From Chionis minor (lineage: Eukaryota; Chordata; Aves; Charadriiformes; Chionididae): a stretch of 64,000 nt of DNA. This document shows positions 1 through 12,900 of the stretch, piece by piece (position 1 is the first letter of the stretch; each line of letters starts with the position of its first letter). The stretch lies in assembly GCA_013398295.1 (NCBI GenBank), contig VZSF01007798.1, positions 1 to 64,000 on the forward strand, given 5' to 3'. The notes beneath the pieces were generated by a model. It ran no database searches. It was not told the origin of the DNA and saw only the letters and a list, made by a program, of their open reading frames with translations. The position numbers and the translations under genes are program-made.

Positions 1-1190
1 CCTGCCGGAACCAGGACAGGCATTCACCCGGGAGGTAGAAGACCTTAGTTCAGCCTCACCTGAGCCTCAGGGAGCTGAAACCCACACCTCCAGCTCCCAA
101 ATCCTGCCTGATGGGACATGCCAGCTCCAACCCCCCTTCCCTCCCAGGACGAGAAAGGCATTGGGCATGATTTCAGTACTTTTTTGTGTGAGGTCTTAGA
201 ATATCAGGGATTGCTTTTTAAAATGATACTGGTACACAGAAGACACTGATGATGGAAAAGGCCATGACCAGGTATTGGGGAGGTCCAGTCTGGTCAGTAT
301 AGACATACATCCTGGGACAGATCAGCGCCCTCAGGCTGGCAGCTTTCAGTGACATCCACCTGAAAGACCTTGAGATAACACAGCATCCAGACAACCCCAT
401 AAGAAGGGAAAAGCAGATGGAGGGGAGCTGGGCTTGGGAGAGGACAGCAAACTGCAGCCCAGCTTCTGTGCAAACACAACGGCACTTGTGCAACACAGCA
501 GGGCCAGAATTCATCAGGCAGCCCAGATGGTCCCCTGCTCCCCCCTCCCCTCTGCCTTTTGCAGCCGCATCCTCCTCTTCTCTGTCAGAAGGAGCATCCT
601 TCCTCCGACCCCTGTCCGCAGAGAGCCTGTCCCATCTCCTGGAGGGAGCAGTCGGGCACTCCAGCGGGACGTGCCAGATGCCTGGGATGTGCTGGAAGAG
701 AGCCGGGTGGCAGGCGCCGGGGGAGGCTGCTCTCCCCAGACCCAGCTGTCAGCGGAGCCTGGTCTGATTTAAGGGGTGGACATCCATTTCAAGCAGCCTT
801 TGCCGAGCATCAGCTCTGCTTTTATCCAGCAGATAAAACAATGGAAGGAAAGGAAGGGTCTCGCCTATCCCTTGTCGAGGCAAGGCTCTTCTCCAGCGCG
901 CACAATGTCACGCTGGGCATGATCCGTAGCAGTCCCCGGGCACCAGCCTGTCTTTGGAGTATTGCTGCCGGTTGCTCTGTTACTCCTCTGCTACCTCTAT
1001 TAATTGGATTTTCCCAGCACTCTCCAGCCCCTTTCTTCCTGGTGATCGGCAGGGAACGGAAAGGCGAAGCTGACTGAAGCTGACAAGATTTCTCCTTAAA
1101 AAAAAAAAAAAGAGAGAAAGCTTGCATTGGCTCCATCAAAGACTTTTATTAAAGCCACATGGGGAAAGAGCTGCCCTGTCAGACAGCTTT
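1..1190. other. Unique sequence, no gene recognised
   Basis: Mixed-composition sequence with several overlapping open frames on both strands (for example 417-767 + and 822-1139 -). None has a recognisable domain, and none shows a convincing exon boundary. A 14-base poly-A run lies at 1098-1111. The segment from about 770 to 1080 is less repetitive and could be conserved, but nothing in it identifies a function. Confidence 0.6.
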
Positions 1191-1224
1191 CTGTATTGAG
1201 AAAACATGAAAGAAGCCAACAGCT

Positions 1225-1430
1225 ATAATCAGCTCAAGAAATTTATTGCATTTTTGACCCCAATGTGGTCGTGCACTGTTCGAGATTTCTTTGAAGGTGT
1301 TGCAGGTTTATTGATTGTGAAAAATGTCAACGTGTCACATGCCCAATTAACTTGGCACTTCTTGCAATCAATAGCCTAATTGCCTTCTCTTTAGAGAGGC
1401 CTTTAATTTAATTAACCCCCTCCCTCCCCC
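1225..1430. promoter_or_regulatory. AT-rich candidate conserved non-coding element
   Basis: This stretch has many homeodomain-type cores (CAATTA, TAATTG, TTAATTAA) and several CAAT and ATTG pairs. It has no open frame and no repeat signature. Such composition is common in vertebrate developmental enhancers that are conserved between species. The call rests only on composition and motif density, so it is an inference. It could equally be ordinary AT-rich intergenic DNA. Confidence 0.3.
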
Positions 1431-1929
1431 GGCTTGTTTTCCCAGCTAACGTGTTTTAATAAATAGTTGATCTGTTTGTAATGGAGAAGATGAAGGAGAG
1501 TGGCTTTCTCATAGAGATACAACAACCATTTCTAAGGGCCTCTAAGGCTGTGTATCAGTTTACTGGGAACAACAGATGAGCAGGAGCTGAAGGTGCCTTT
1601 TTTCTTGTTTGTTGCCTGCCTTGTCCCTGCTTCTTCTTGGGCACCAGGAGACGAATCCTCTTGAGCAGAAAAAAAAATGTGAGAGAGACCCGACGTCTCC
1701 AGGGCTGTGAATGGTGCTGACACCAACACACTGCCCTGTGAAGGTCATGTTAGAAGTGAAATACTTGGTGTTGCTTTTGTGTTTTGTTTTGAGGCTTCTT
1801 TCAGCCAATGCAATGAATTTTCACAGAGCTGTTGGTGCGCTGAGGTTGTCAAGAGTTAATTTGGGCACTCTTGCTGGGGCTTTGTTTTTATTAGTGCTTA
1901 ACAAATGGATGTGGCATGATTAGCCTGGG

Positions 1930-2420
1930 TTTAAAAACTGGCTAACTGCTCAATCTCAGGGTATAATTGTTGGTGCTACATCAGCCTTCAGTGCAGTCAT
2001 TTCTAATTGGGTCCCACAGGTATCTCCCCTGGACCTGGTGCTATTCTGTATCTTTAGCAATGATCTGGAAGAAAACAGAAAATCATTACTGATAAAGTTT
2101 GAAGATGACACTGAGAGACTGCTGAAGCAGTAAATAATGACAAGAGTGGGATAATCAGGTGGTGTTGTTTATATCACTTAGTAAATTGCAGGTGATAAAA
2201 CAGCCCCTGGTTTAATGCAGCCAAATACTGGGTCATAAATGCGGGGAACCAGAAATATATGTTATGTTTGCAGGGTTGGGGAGAGGATGTGGTGAGAGCA
2301 GCGTCTCCAGAAAGATCATGAGTTTGTGATGGAAATCCATCAGGATTACGAGCTTCTCATTTGCTGCTGTGATTAAGACTGGAAGTGCAATATGCAGAGG
2401 TAGACCAGCTTAATTTCCAA
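1930..2420 (+). pseudogene. Ancient CR1/L3-type LINE remnant with reverse-transcriptase palm region
   Basis: A 65-codon open run at 1936-2130 reads like the palm region of a CR1-clade reverse transcriptase. It starts NWL, then has VPQ at 2011-2019, LFCIFSNDLEE, and FEDDT at 2098-2112 where the family has the catalytic FADDT. The stop at 2131-2133 breaks the frame. After it, about 2190-2290 still reads like the following region, with NQKYM-like wording, once frameshifts are allowed. The first acidic-motif residue is altered (A to E) while both aspartates are kept. The copy is highly diverged and truncated at both ends. It is an old fossil, not a functional gene. Confidence 0.6.
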
Positions 2421-5400
2421 TAATAATATAAAAAAGAAATATTGAAAAATAACCTGAAAGTAATTGTTCTCAAGAATTTATTCACCTCCTTTACTCCCCC
2501 CTTATTTTTGATCAGCCAAGGAAATGGTTAGTCTTCCAAAATCTGATCCTTTGATAGTATTATTTGGGAGGATGGGGAGACTGGAAAGCAAATCTTAGCT
2601 GGGAAATGTTCCCTTTTCCTTTATGGCCAGCTGTATTTAAATACAAGATCAAAGATATTAAGTGGAAAGCAGCACAGCCATTTAAGCGGGGGCTGCTGTT
2701 CCCTGGGAGCAGAGGCGTAGGCAGAGGCATCCACACTTACCCCTTGATCTCAGACTGTGGAGGGGAAACCCTTAGAAAGGGGATTAAGAGGGAGCAAACA
2801 ACCCACCACCCCTTCTGTCAGCCACGGACCCCTTGAGAGACAAACTACAGGGAACCCAGCATCTTCTGTCTGGCCCAACACACATTTAATTACTTAACCA
2901 AGAAAATCCAAGCTGGCAGGATTTCAGTTGCTGCTGGAGACCCTCATCCAGCAGACTGCGTTTCACCCCTTTGCAACCTTTCTGGCTCACACAGAGGTGG
3001 GCTCTGGTATGTCCTTGTCCCAGCTCAGGCTCTTACCGTCCAGACAATGCTGTATTTGTGACCACTGCCCAAGACCTGCTGGACACCGATCTCTCCTTTC
3101 CCCTCCCACATCAGTGCTGGGAGCCTACTTTTTCTGCAGCTTGTGTGTCTTGGGCCCATCACTGGAGGCTTCTGCTCTCATGGGCCAGGAAGACTTGGGT
3201 GAGGGTGGTCCTGGGAGCATGTTTCTCTGGCTTTGGCTGTCCCCCACCTGCTAAAGTGCCCAGGGATGCTCTGCAGGCACCGGGACTGATGCTTTCGGAC
3301 ACCTGTGAACCTGGCTCAGCCCTGGGGACAGGGAATGCGTTTCTGCCTTGGGCACTCGAGGACACCTGTGCCTCGGAGCCCAGAGCCCCTTCATCCGCCC
3401 GCGGAGGCACTCAGCTTGGGAAGCATTTTCTCAGCAGGCACCCACGTATGCTGCAGACACCTACAACACAGCTGCTGGCAGGGGAGGTGCTGCCTGGCTT
3501 TCTGCAGGCACCAAGAGATTAGTGTGTGTCCCAGGAACCGAGGGGGCTTTGTGTGATGCCCTTTGGAGCTTGTCAGGACTCACATACCCACCGTGCACTG
3601 GACCAGCTTTGCTGCCGGGCTGTGGCCAGCTGCAGGGTCGGATGCTCTCCGCGCCCTGGGAGCAGTGGCACCTCGGCATGCCCCAGGGACAGCAGCTTCT
3701 CCATGCTCGGTGGTGTGTTCCAACCACTCACGGCCTTGTAGAGGGCCATGAGGGTTCTCACAGTGCTTTGCTCTGCACAGGCCATGCTATGGAGTAGGTG
3801 CTTTGCTCAGGGCTCAGTTGAGTCTGGGCAGGGGTCAGGCTGCGTGCTGCTGTGCTTGGGTGTCCCTTTGGGATCACCCAGTCCTGCTTTGCACTCACGG
3901 CTTCCTCCGGACCGTTTTGATGGTGATAACGTGATATTTGACAAAGTGCCCAAGGGCAGCCCTGCTATAAACCACTGCCCAGCTGGCATGGTGAGCTCGA
4001 GGAACGGCTCATCCTCGCTGGGGTGATTTTCACTGTGACAGCTGGACAATCTCATGGCACAGGAAGGAATGGGCTGTGTCTGCCACTGTTGATTCACAGC
4101 CCTGTTTTGGAGGGAGACACCGGCAAGGGGGATAGGCGGGGGAAAGCGTGAGGGTGGGCAGAGGGGCTGCAGCACTGTGACAAGAGCCGTGGCTTCAAGG
4201 GTGTTCATGGATTTTCTCCTGGCTGAGGGACTGCTCACGAGCTGGTTCCCGTAGGCACGTCAGCGTGGGGAGAGAGCAGGAGGGGCTGGCGTAGGCAAGG
4301 CACGAGCCCGCTGTGTGGTCAAAACCATGGAGACGCCACGGGAGAAGCAGCTGAAGGAGGCTTCTGAAGCATGTGGCTGAGGATGGCCTTACTGGCAGAT
4401 GGAGAGGGTGAGCACGGATGAAAGACATGAGCAGAGCAGTTGACAAGCAATTAATATTGATGTGTCATTCCCTAGGCTTCCTCTAAACTAACAGGCCATG
4501 AACAAATGGCACCTGAAGTAAGCCTCTTGTAAGCAACCTACTGCCTGTAGGGACTGTCCCAAAACACCTCCAAATTGCTGCTACCTGCCTGCCCTGTCTT
4601 TAACAGAAGCAATGATTTTGCTGGTCCCTTGAATGGTCTCTTAGGACAGATTTCACCGGGCTGGCAAAGGCAAAACTGTAAAGATTTTACTGCCAGTCCC
4701 TGCACTTCACAGCTGCACGTGCCTGTTAATAAGAAATCCACAGTACATCTCAAGTAGCCTGCTGTTGTCTGGGCTTCTCCTGTTCTTAAACTTAGTGCTC
4801 ATCTACGTGTACAGAGCTCAAAGGCTTTTCTGAGCTCAGGCAGTTCCTCTCCCCCCAGAGTGGCTCCTTTCCTTGGGGGGGTGGTTTCATGCTGTGCTCC
4901 CCACAGCTGACAGCAATGACCCATGGTGTGCAGTAACCTCTACTGAGCTGTGCCAAGCAAAAGAACAAAGCAGGAAAGCCACTGGAAGGACGCCTTCAGT
5001 CATGCTCCCCACCAAACCCTGTGCCCATCTCTACTCCCCGTCGGTGGTGGCTGTGCAAAGCCAAAACCCAGCTGTGCATGCAATGCAGCTGAGGCACGTG
5101 GATAGGAAGAGCTCCTGAGTAGCCCAGTGCCAGAAGACCATGGGATCATGCATATTGAGCTGCTGGGGGTCAGAGGAACCAAGAAGCCATGGAAAATAGT
5201 GAAGGGCTGAGATTGACAGAAGGGAAGCAGTCAAAGGAGACTGCATGCAGTCAGGAGGAGAAGGCTTTTCCAGGGTGCAGGGACCTGATGTGGCTTCTTG
5301 ACATGGAGGAGAGCTCCCTGAACATCCAGATCACGCAATCAAGCTGGGGTTGGGGAGGGCTGTAGTGAAGGCTGATGTGACCTTTCTGATCCAGAGAGAG

Positions 5401-5905
5401 TTAATGAGCTGTAGAAATCTCTGCCCTGTGGAGGTTTGTGCAGGTTTGGAGATGGCACAGCAGCAGGAGTGGTGGGAAATCCTTACCATTTCTTCTCTGA
5501 CAACGTGCTCTGCTCCCCAGGCCTCTCCTTCCCTACTGTACTCAAGAGCTGGGTTTCCTTAGAAGACACCATCTCTCTGATTAAAACTCCTGAAGGCTGC
5601 TGGAGAGGTAGCATGCATCACATGTTCTTTGCAGGGCTGCTCCCAGCAGTGACTCATCGCCCCCTGCCCACCTGGGGCTGCTGGAAAATCTTCACAGAAA
5701 GGTCGCAGGCTGCCTTTTAGGAGCCAAAGTTAGCTCTGCGCGTGTGTGTGCATGCGGATAAGCATTCCTCGGGCCATATGGTGGGATATATCTGCTGAAT
5801 GGACATACCCACCACATTTCTCCCCGCTTCCTGATAGCAGAGAAAGCAGATGATTTCAGAGCTCAATGAGATTGTCCGCCAACCTGAGGGGCCCTGTGGC
5901 TTCCT
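2421..5905. other. Unique sequence, no gene recognised
   Basis: About 3.5 kb with no recognisable repeat family or gene. Between 2900 and 3800 the sequence is moderately GC-rich, so stop codons are sparse and many overlapping open frames appear on both strands, the longest being 183 codons at 2971-3522 (+). None shows a domain or periodic codon bias that I can recognise. The overlap of frames on opposite strands is what chance in GC-rich DNA gives. Confidence 0.6.
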
Positions 5906-5909
5906 CCAT

Positions 5910-5932
5910 AAAAAAAAAAAAAAAAAAAANAA
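5910..5932. repeat. Poly-A run with one undetermined base
   Basis: Twenty adenines at 5910-5929, an N at 5930, then two more adenines. The N is the only ambiguous base in the window and most likely marks uncertain length of the homopolymer. No LINE or retrogene body is recognisable just upstream on either strand, so I do not call it a retrotransposed tail. Confidence 0.9.
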
Positions 5933-6540
5933 GACAGAGTGTCTGCTGCATGGATGCCATGTTATCTTTTTTTCTCCTGATGGGGGGAAGGTATTATGCC
6001 TTTTCATTTCAAGGTGTTCCTGTGACAGTGGTGGTGAAGGGGCTCCGTACCGTAGCAGAGGTTGCATGGGAGAACAGGGCTGGCAGAGCACCTGACTCTT
6101 GGAGCATCCAAAATGGTTTCTTCTGCCCATGTGTTAGGTTGAAAGAAAAGTAGTATGCTCCGGGTGGGACAATTTGGGCCTCCAGGTGGGAGGAAAATTG
6201 TGTGCCTGCAGCTGGGACTGCCCTCTCTTGCTGTCCCTTGCTCTCAGCGTAGCAATGTGTCTGTTGCTGCCCATCCTCTGACTCAGCCTATTCCTATTCA
6301 AACACATTTCCCATCTTGCGGGGATTAAGCATGAATATCTGAAAGGGGGTACTGGATATGAAGAGAGTACTTTAACCTTCTGAACAAACCCTGAGTGCCC
6401 ACGGAGAAGAATAGGATATGAAAAACACTCCGGGTTAACCAGACAGCATGGAGGTGGACACCTCTGTCTTAGCAAGCTGCAGCTTGCCTTTGAGTGCAAA
6501 ATCAGCATTCATAGATGAGCTCTCTAGTCTTATTTCCAGA
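5933..6540. other. Unique sequence, nothing recognised
   Basis: No gene, repeat family or strong motif is seen. The open frames at 5717-6130 (-) and 6134-6508 (-) lack domains, and the first crosses the poly-A run. Confidence 0.55.
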
Positions 6541-7460
6541 AAAAAACCACACCTGATTGTTATCCTCAAACAGGTTCTTGCTTCAAGCCAGTATCTCTTA
6601 GTCAGAGCGCTTTAATTTAAAATTTGTAGTGTTGGTGAATCCCCCACAATCCTTGGTAAATTAGTTCCAAATCTCCGTGTTAAGACTTCCATGCCCTATT
6701 GCTAGTTTCGGTGTGGCATTGCTTTGTATCTTGTTAGATCTTTGCTGGCTTGAAGAGCTCTGGGCTATCAGATTTCTGTGCCCTGAGCAGGCAACTGCAG
6801 TTAATGATCAAGTCACTCTTGACCTTCTCACTGATAAATGAAGCAGAGTGAGAGTCCGCGACCCCTGCACTTTCTCCAGTTTATCAGCGTGCTTCTGGCG
6901 TGGGACATGCTATTCCAGCAGTGGTACCACCAGTGCTTAACTCAGAGGTGCAGACTCTTTCCTTGTACTTGATAATTTGGAATGGTTATTTTCCTGTTCA
7001 TCTTGATATATGGAAATCACTCTGAACTAATTGCCTGCCAAGTGAGTTACCCCCAACTTCCTCCTAACATGTGGCTCCCCAAGAAGGCCCCCCCCAGCAA
7101 TGTACTGAGTCTGAATTATTAATTCCTTGGTGTGTCCTTTCACATTTGGCCATTTTCTCAGTCTCATTCCGAAATTTTCCAGAGCGCTTTGGGGGTTAAC
7201 CTATCCTCTGCCGCGTTTAACCAGCCCTTCTGGTCTGTGTGCTGGCTGTGTACCTTGGCAAGGATGATGTTACTCTCTTTTCCAGGTTATTTTTTAAAAC
7301 ATTAACTGCTGTACGGCCGAGAGCCAGTCTCCTTTACAGCCCTCGGGAAACATCCCTGCCATGTGATGCTTTTTGTGCGCATTTACAATTTGAGGCCTCG
7401 CTTGGGAGGCAGGCTTGTCCGTTTGGAGTACGCTATGTTCACTCCTTGTTCATTTCAGAA
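6540..7460 (-). pseudogene. Ancient CR1/L3-type LINE remnant, antisense
   Basis: Read on the plus strand, this region matches in order the reverse complement of the 3' half of old amniote CR1/L3 elements. It begins with the segment about a lost element's 3' UTR, then has 'gatcaagtcactcttgacc' near 6808. This is followed by 'ctttctccagtttatcagc' near 6871, 'attccagcagtggtaccac' near 6911, and 'tttccaggttattttttaa' near 7281 (coding-region equivalent). Near 7378 comes the 'gcatttacaatttgaggcc' segment. The order and spacing agree with one decayed insertion of about 900 bp. It has many indels and no open frame. The family was recognised by memory of its consensus, so the subfamily is uncertain. 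Confidence 0.6.
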
Positions 7461-9400
7461 ATGTGGAGCAACCGTGGCTCCAAGGCATCTTCCAATAGTG
7501 CTGTGGGATGTGATGGAATGACCCGAGACCCGTATTGCTCTGGCATGCCTTGTCTGCTCTGTGCCCAGGCTGTAGTCTCGTGTGCCCACCAAGGGGAAGA
7601 TATCCTTTGGGAGCATGAGCCGATGGGAAGCAGGGGCATTTGATCAGCCAGTCACCAGTCTCTGCCCGAGCATGTGGTTCTGCCTCCAAACAAACAAGTG
7701 GGAGAAAAATCTCGTAATGAATGATTCAAATACCTTCTGGGCTGAGAGTGGGGAGGGCTCCTGCCCCAGTTCTCTGCTCCTCTTAGGAGCTCACCATCAA
7801 AAGCAGAGCAGGCTTATACGTCATCAGGCAACGACGAGGGTCACGAGTGCAACCTCTCCCTCTCTGAGTGACGAATGCTGCTGGTTTTGTTCTGATTTAA
7901 AGGATGCCACTGGGAATCTGTGGGATTTGCCTCTGGCTTCAAGCCTACTACCCAATTTTACAAGATTAAGGAATTGTAATAGAAAAGATCCAAACACCCC
8001 TGCTGCTCCCAAAGGCAGTCTCCCTTCTGAAAACAGCAGGAAACCCCTGCTCCTTCTTACAAGTGCTAACCCAGCCCTGTCTGCTGTGCGGGATGCATAC
8101 GCAAGGTGAACGCCATCGTGGTTGACTCGCTGTTGGCCTTGATCCCAGCCCTGATCCCCAGTCACTCTGCTTGCGAGTCGTCAGATCTGATGTACTGAGT
8201 TTGTTGGAGCCTGACGCTCCTCTTACACCTACTGGTGCAAACTGGAGAAACATGTACCGAGGCCAGGAGAACAGCAGCACCTCAACAGAACGCTCGCAAC
8301 AAGGAGCTGCAAGGAGCTCTGTGCTTAGCCACTCTGGGTGGTGGAGAGTCATTTTTGACACACTGAACATCTCTGGACCACAATATCACAGTGGAGACAG
8401 TGCTGAACTGAGTAGTCCACAGAGGTTTTCCAGGACATGGACACATCTCGGGGCCCAGCCAGCTCCTCTCTCATAGAAAGAACCATTTTCCTGCAAAACA
8501 TGGAGCATCTAGCTGAGGGTACAGTACTTCCCACTACAATGGTTTTCTTGTGAACATCTTCCTACAGGTGATCTGCACGCAGCCAGCCTGGATGCCAAGG
8601 ATTTTTAAAGGGTGCACTGACAGGCAGGTGTTGAGATTGCAAGGATTCACCTCCTCTGCCATCACCTGGCATTGCCTTAATTTGATCTGAGCTGAGGACA
8701 CGTCCCATTCTTTCATCCAAAGCATGAGTTATCGTGCAGCTGCGATGCCGCCTGCAAGCTGCTGATCCTGCGACTCTTCCTGCGGTGCCTGTTACCTGCC
8801 TGGTGCCCGTGGCTCATTGTGGAGCTGTTAAGGGACAATTGCCTCAGATTTTTGCTTCGTTTTGACCATCTGAATTGCATGTGGCTCCCTGCACCATGTT
8901 TTGATCCTGAGGTTGTTTGGACTTCTCTTCCATCAGGGAATGCAGGAAGACAGGGTCCCTGATGACCAGGGTTCAGAGCTCTGACCCTGCACCAAAATAT
9001 ATGTGGATTTGCCCTAAAGAGCTGAAGAGAGCACTGTCAGAGAAACACCGAAGTGGATTTCCTTGGCCAGCCTGGAGACTGGCAGAACTTTCTCAGCAAA
9101 TATCAAGAGATCAGCTGTTTTCCAGAGACTGAGTTTGACAATGAGGGTCAGCCTGGTTTTGAGAGAAAATCCAGTCCTGACCAGGGCTGACCACTTCTGC
9201 AGGTGGTGGAGGATGAGGAGATGGTGGTGTATGAGATCACCGTTCAACTCAAGAAGTTCCTGAGAAGTTTGAAGCTTTTTGCGAGAAGAGGAGGGTTTCA
9301 GAAAAGTGTCAAGAGAACATGAGATCATATCATTGCATTTATTTATATACCAAACCCGGCATCTGCTGCGCTCAAGTTCGCTGCAGTCCTCAGCATTAAA
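7461..9400. other. Unique sequence, no gene recognised
   Basis: No repeat family is recognised. The longest frames (175 codons at 7582-8109 + and 134 codons at 7966-8370 -) overlap each other in opposite directions and have no recognisable domain. I regard both as chance. Confidence 0.55.
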
Positions 9401-9940
9401 CATTTCATTAGCCCACAGCCCCGCTGGCAGTGCTCACACCCGCACACAGGCTGTTTAGCAGCCAACCCATCCATTTAATTTCTCATTAAACTTTAGATGT
9501 AATGAATTTTTTAGTGGTCAAATGAATAAAGCAGTTAAAGTAAAAAATGGCTGGGTAGCAAAGGTTTGGCCTTTGCTATTTTTAGCCTTTAACGATGTTG
9601 TGGTGAAGCCAAGAAGTGCCTGTGCTTGTTTGCTGGGTGAGCAGGTCTCTTCTGGGGGAGGTTCTTTGGAAATACCATCCTTCCAGTATGATCCGGAGGC
9701 TTTGATCTGAGGAGGGGAAGCCAGGGAATAGTCAGTCCCATCAACAAACATCTTGTAGAAGAAAATGTTTGGAATCTTTAAAGGGCCAGCTTTCCTTTTT
9801 TCAGGTGACTGTTTGCAGCTTTTTTTAAGACAATTATGCTGAAAATAAATAGCCACCACCTACCTTTAGCAGAGCTGCAGATCTTCAGATGATTAACAGC
9901 TGCTACCACTTTAATTAGCAAAGGAACAGTGTTTCTGACA
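9400..9940. promoter_or_regulatory. AT-rich candidate conserved non-coding element
   Basis: Two AT-rich blocks, about 9470-9560 and 9830-9935, carry ATTA, TTAATT and AATGAAT cores, including a TTTAATTAGC stretch near 9911. The sequence between them has a 113-codon minus-strand frame (9518-9859) with no recognised domain. Enhancer-like composition is the only evidence, so the regulatory role is an inference. Confidence 0.25.
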
Positions 9941-12900
9941 GCCCTAGACAGAAGAGTAGTTTACGTCTGTGCACAAAAACTAATGGGTGCCTGCTGGCAC
10001 TCATGGTGTCACCCTGTACATATGGGGCCATCGTGCATTCGGACAGAGGCCTCAGCATCACGTGTGGGATGTATCACTGCTGGCCTTCAGCTCACAAAGG
10101 CCATGGCATGAATGAGGAAATTTGCTGTGTGACCTCTGTCATGGCCATACCTTTGCTTTTGGCAGGAAACTCTCTACAGGAGCCAGTCTCATGAGCTCTC
10201 CAAGCAATATGAAGGTTCGGACTTGAGCCTGGAAGTGGCTCTGCCCTTCTCAGAGCAGGACACCGCAGGAGGCAGCTTTGCATATTGCACAGCACCACTG
10301 TGGAGATGAACCGTCATCCTACTGTGATGCCCTGTGTGACCCAGTCTTGATGCTCTGCCACCAAAGTGGCAGTGAGTTTGGGGTCCAGGTCCAGTTGGAA
10401 ACATCTACATGCAGATGTCTACATGTGGGTGGCTTCTTGGGTTCGAGTCCCACTGTGCTCAGCAGGGTCTGGAGGGTAATTCAGAGCATGCTGTATTGCT
10501 CTTACTTACTCCAGCTCTCCAGTGCCTGGATGTTCTTCTCCAGGTCCTTCCTACCAGCCCTGTGGTACTAATTGCTGACCTGACTCTCAGACCTGCCTAA
10601 CACTGGAGGTCACAATCTACAGCTGGGTGTGGGAGGGCATGATAAGAGCAAGCATATCCCAAAGCAGCCAAAAGCAAAGAAGCAGCTGGAGGAAGGAGAG
10701 ACCTGGAGGCTTGGCCAGGAGAATGTAATGACAGGTGGGAGCAGAGGCAGCAGATCAAGGAGCACAAAGGTGTCCCAGGAATCTGGGCAGGTGCTAGAGG
10801 AGGGAAACAGGATGTTGAAAATGTTGAAGGTGGGGAGGAGAGGCTGAGAGATGGAGAGGATGGGAACATGGGAGCACTTGGGGAGGCGGGAGGTGGAAAT
10901 GGGCAGGAGGAGTCAGGATGAAGGAGGAGTTGCCCTGCAAAGGTGGGGGTGGGAGCAGTGGGTGTTTATGAGAGCAAATGAGGCACAGAGGAGACCTCGG
11001 AGTAGCTCTCCCTTTTATTGTATTCTGTCAGCTTCTCTTTGTATTTGCCTTTGATGAGGTTTTTTTTCCTCTTTTTATGAATAAGAACAGGGCCTGAAGT
11101 TGTACTACTTAGGAAGAAAAAAGTCTAAGTGTGTTAACAAGTCTCCAGCTTCAGGGTAAAGGCTCACACCTAGTCAGCTGGGACAGGAAGAAATCAATCT
11201 GTCTTGATGATACAGATTTGCATAGTGCAACATATATTGGACTTTAGGTCTTCCTGAGTAATATTCGATATGACTCACTTCTAGGAGCTAGATTTGCCGG
11301 ACCATTGGTTTCTTAGAAATCCCTGAGTTATGGTGTTTATTATTGTTTCTTACATGGTTTGTCTTCAGGAGCCAGGCTATATACAGGCATAAGCAGCAAC
11401 GCTCGTCTCCCAGCAGGCACGTTGGTACATGGGTGCGTGCAATGCCTCGAAGGCATTCTCCGAGCATCTCGGCAGGTGGCTGCGTGCCCGGATCATGGCT
11501 GCTTTCCAGCATTGCCAGTTTGATAATTTACAGAAGCACAGATCTTCATTCCTGCAAGCGAAGAGTCTAATAAATAAATCAATAGAGATGTGTGAAGAAT
11601 GAATTATCCAGCGGCTCCAGACAAGCTATAGTTGATGGAGTGGAGGACTTCACCTGCCCGGGCTCGGCCAGCCCAGGGCTGCTTCTGCAGGAGACCCTGG
11701 CAGCGGGATGCACAAAGGGACTCTCCTGCATCAATCGCTGAGCTCGAGCCCAGGAAGCCCCGGTGTGTAGGAGAGAGAAAACATCAAAAGGACGCTTTGA
11801 CACATACTTAACATTTTATATATTTTGTGTAAGATAGCAAAAAGGAGGGTTTTAAAATATTCATCTCCTGGGAAGGCAACTGGGTGGATAAAAGGCTCCC
11901 AATCTGCAGGGATAGGGGGAGGAGATGGGGGCTGATGTATGTCGTCTTTGACTGGTGAAGGAGACAGCAGGTGATTCCCGCGAGTACCTGGGGTGTTCTG
12001 CAGGTGCTGAGGGTGAGGGGGTCTGGGAAGTAGCCCCCAGGCTCTCCCTGCCATAGCCAGGCACGTTTGGTAACTGCAGCCAGCACTGCCTAAGAGGTGG
12101 CAATGCCACCTCCCAGGATTAAATCACAAGTCTTATTGTGGGTGATAGTCCTGTCAAGGTGCCAGCACCTGGAATCCTGCTACAAAGTGTAGTTCTCAGG
12201 TTTTTATTTTGCAGAGGAATGTTTTAAGCCTGTAGCCTCGGAGAGGTTTGAAATCACTATCACAACGCCAAAGTTCGGACACTGGGGGACAAACCATTCA
12301 TTTTTTTTAGATTTGCTTGTTTGTTTTATTTTTAGTCTTCTGATGTTAAGCCAGGACCAAGACCAGGGGTAGGAGGAAGGACTGAATATCTGAGTCTTAA
12401 TATTTGTGCCAGTGACGTAGATACACAGATCCTCAGCAAAAGAGCAGAACTGATAGTGAGTGAATGCATGCCTGCTCATCCTCCACTCAATAGCCTCAAT
12501 ATCTGTATCTCTTCTCCCTCTATAGGCAGCAACATCAGGCACACAGGAGAGCAGGACAAAACCCATTCAGAAGCCCTAAATTCATCCTTTGATACTCGCC
12601 CTTCAATATCGCCCTTCAATACCGCAGGTGAGCCAGCCCCTTGTTGGGTTATATCAGCAGAGCTCGTTGTACTCCCTGCTCCAGACCAGACCAGAGAGTT
12701 TTACTGCTACTTCCCTCTCTTGAAGGTCCAGATTAGCTTTTTCTTTTCCCTGTTCTTCCAATAAACGAGGCGTTTAGTCCTAGGTGGGTCCACAGATAGT
12801 AAAGGCTCCTCTTCTTCTGGGCAGTGAGTAATGCAGGACAGGCAGTGGTTCACAGAAGCCTGTCCCCACGCCTGTCCGTGGACACATGGTGTCCACGGGA

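Noticed and set aside
1..17. AACCAGGACA at the window start resembles the 3' end of an LTR
   Set aside because: Only about ten bases are available, so the body would lie outside the window.
2971..3522. 183-codon plus-strand open frame
   Set aside because: It lies in GC-rich DNA where frames are open on both strands. No domain is seen.
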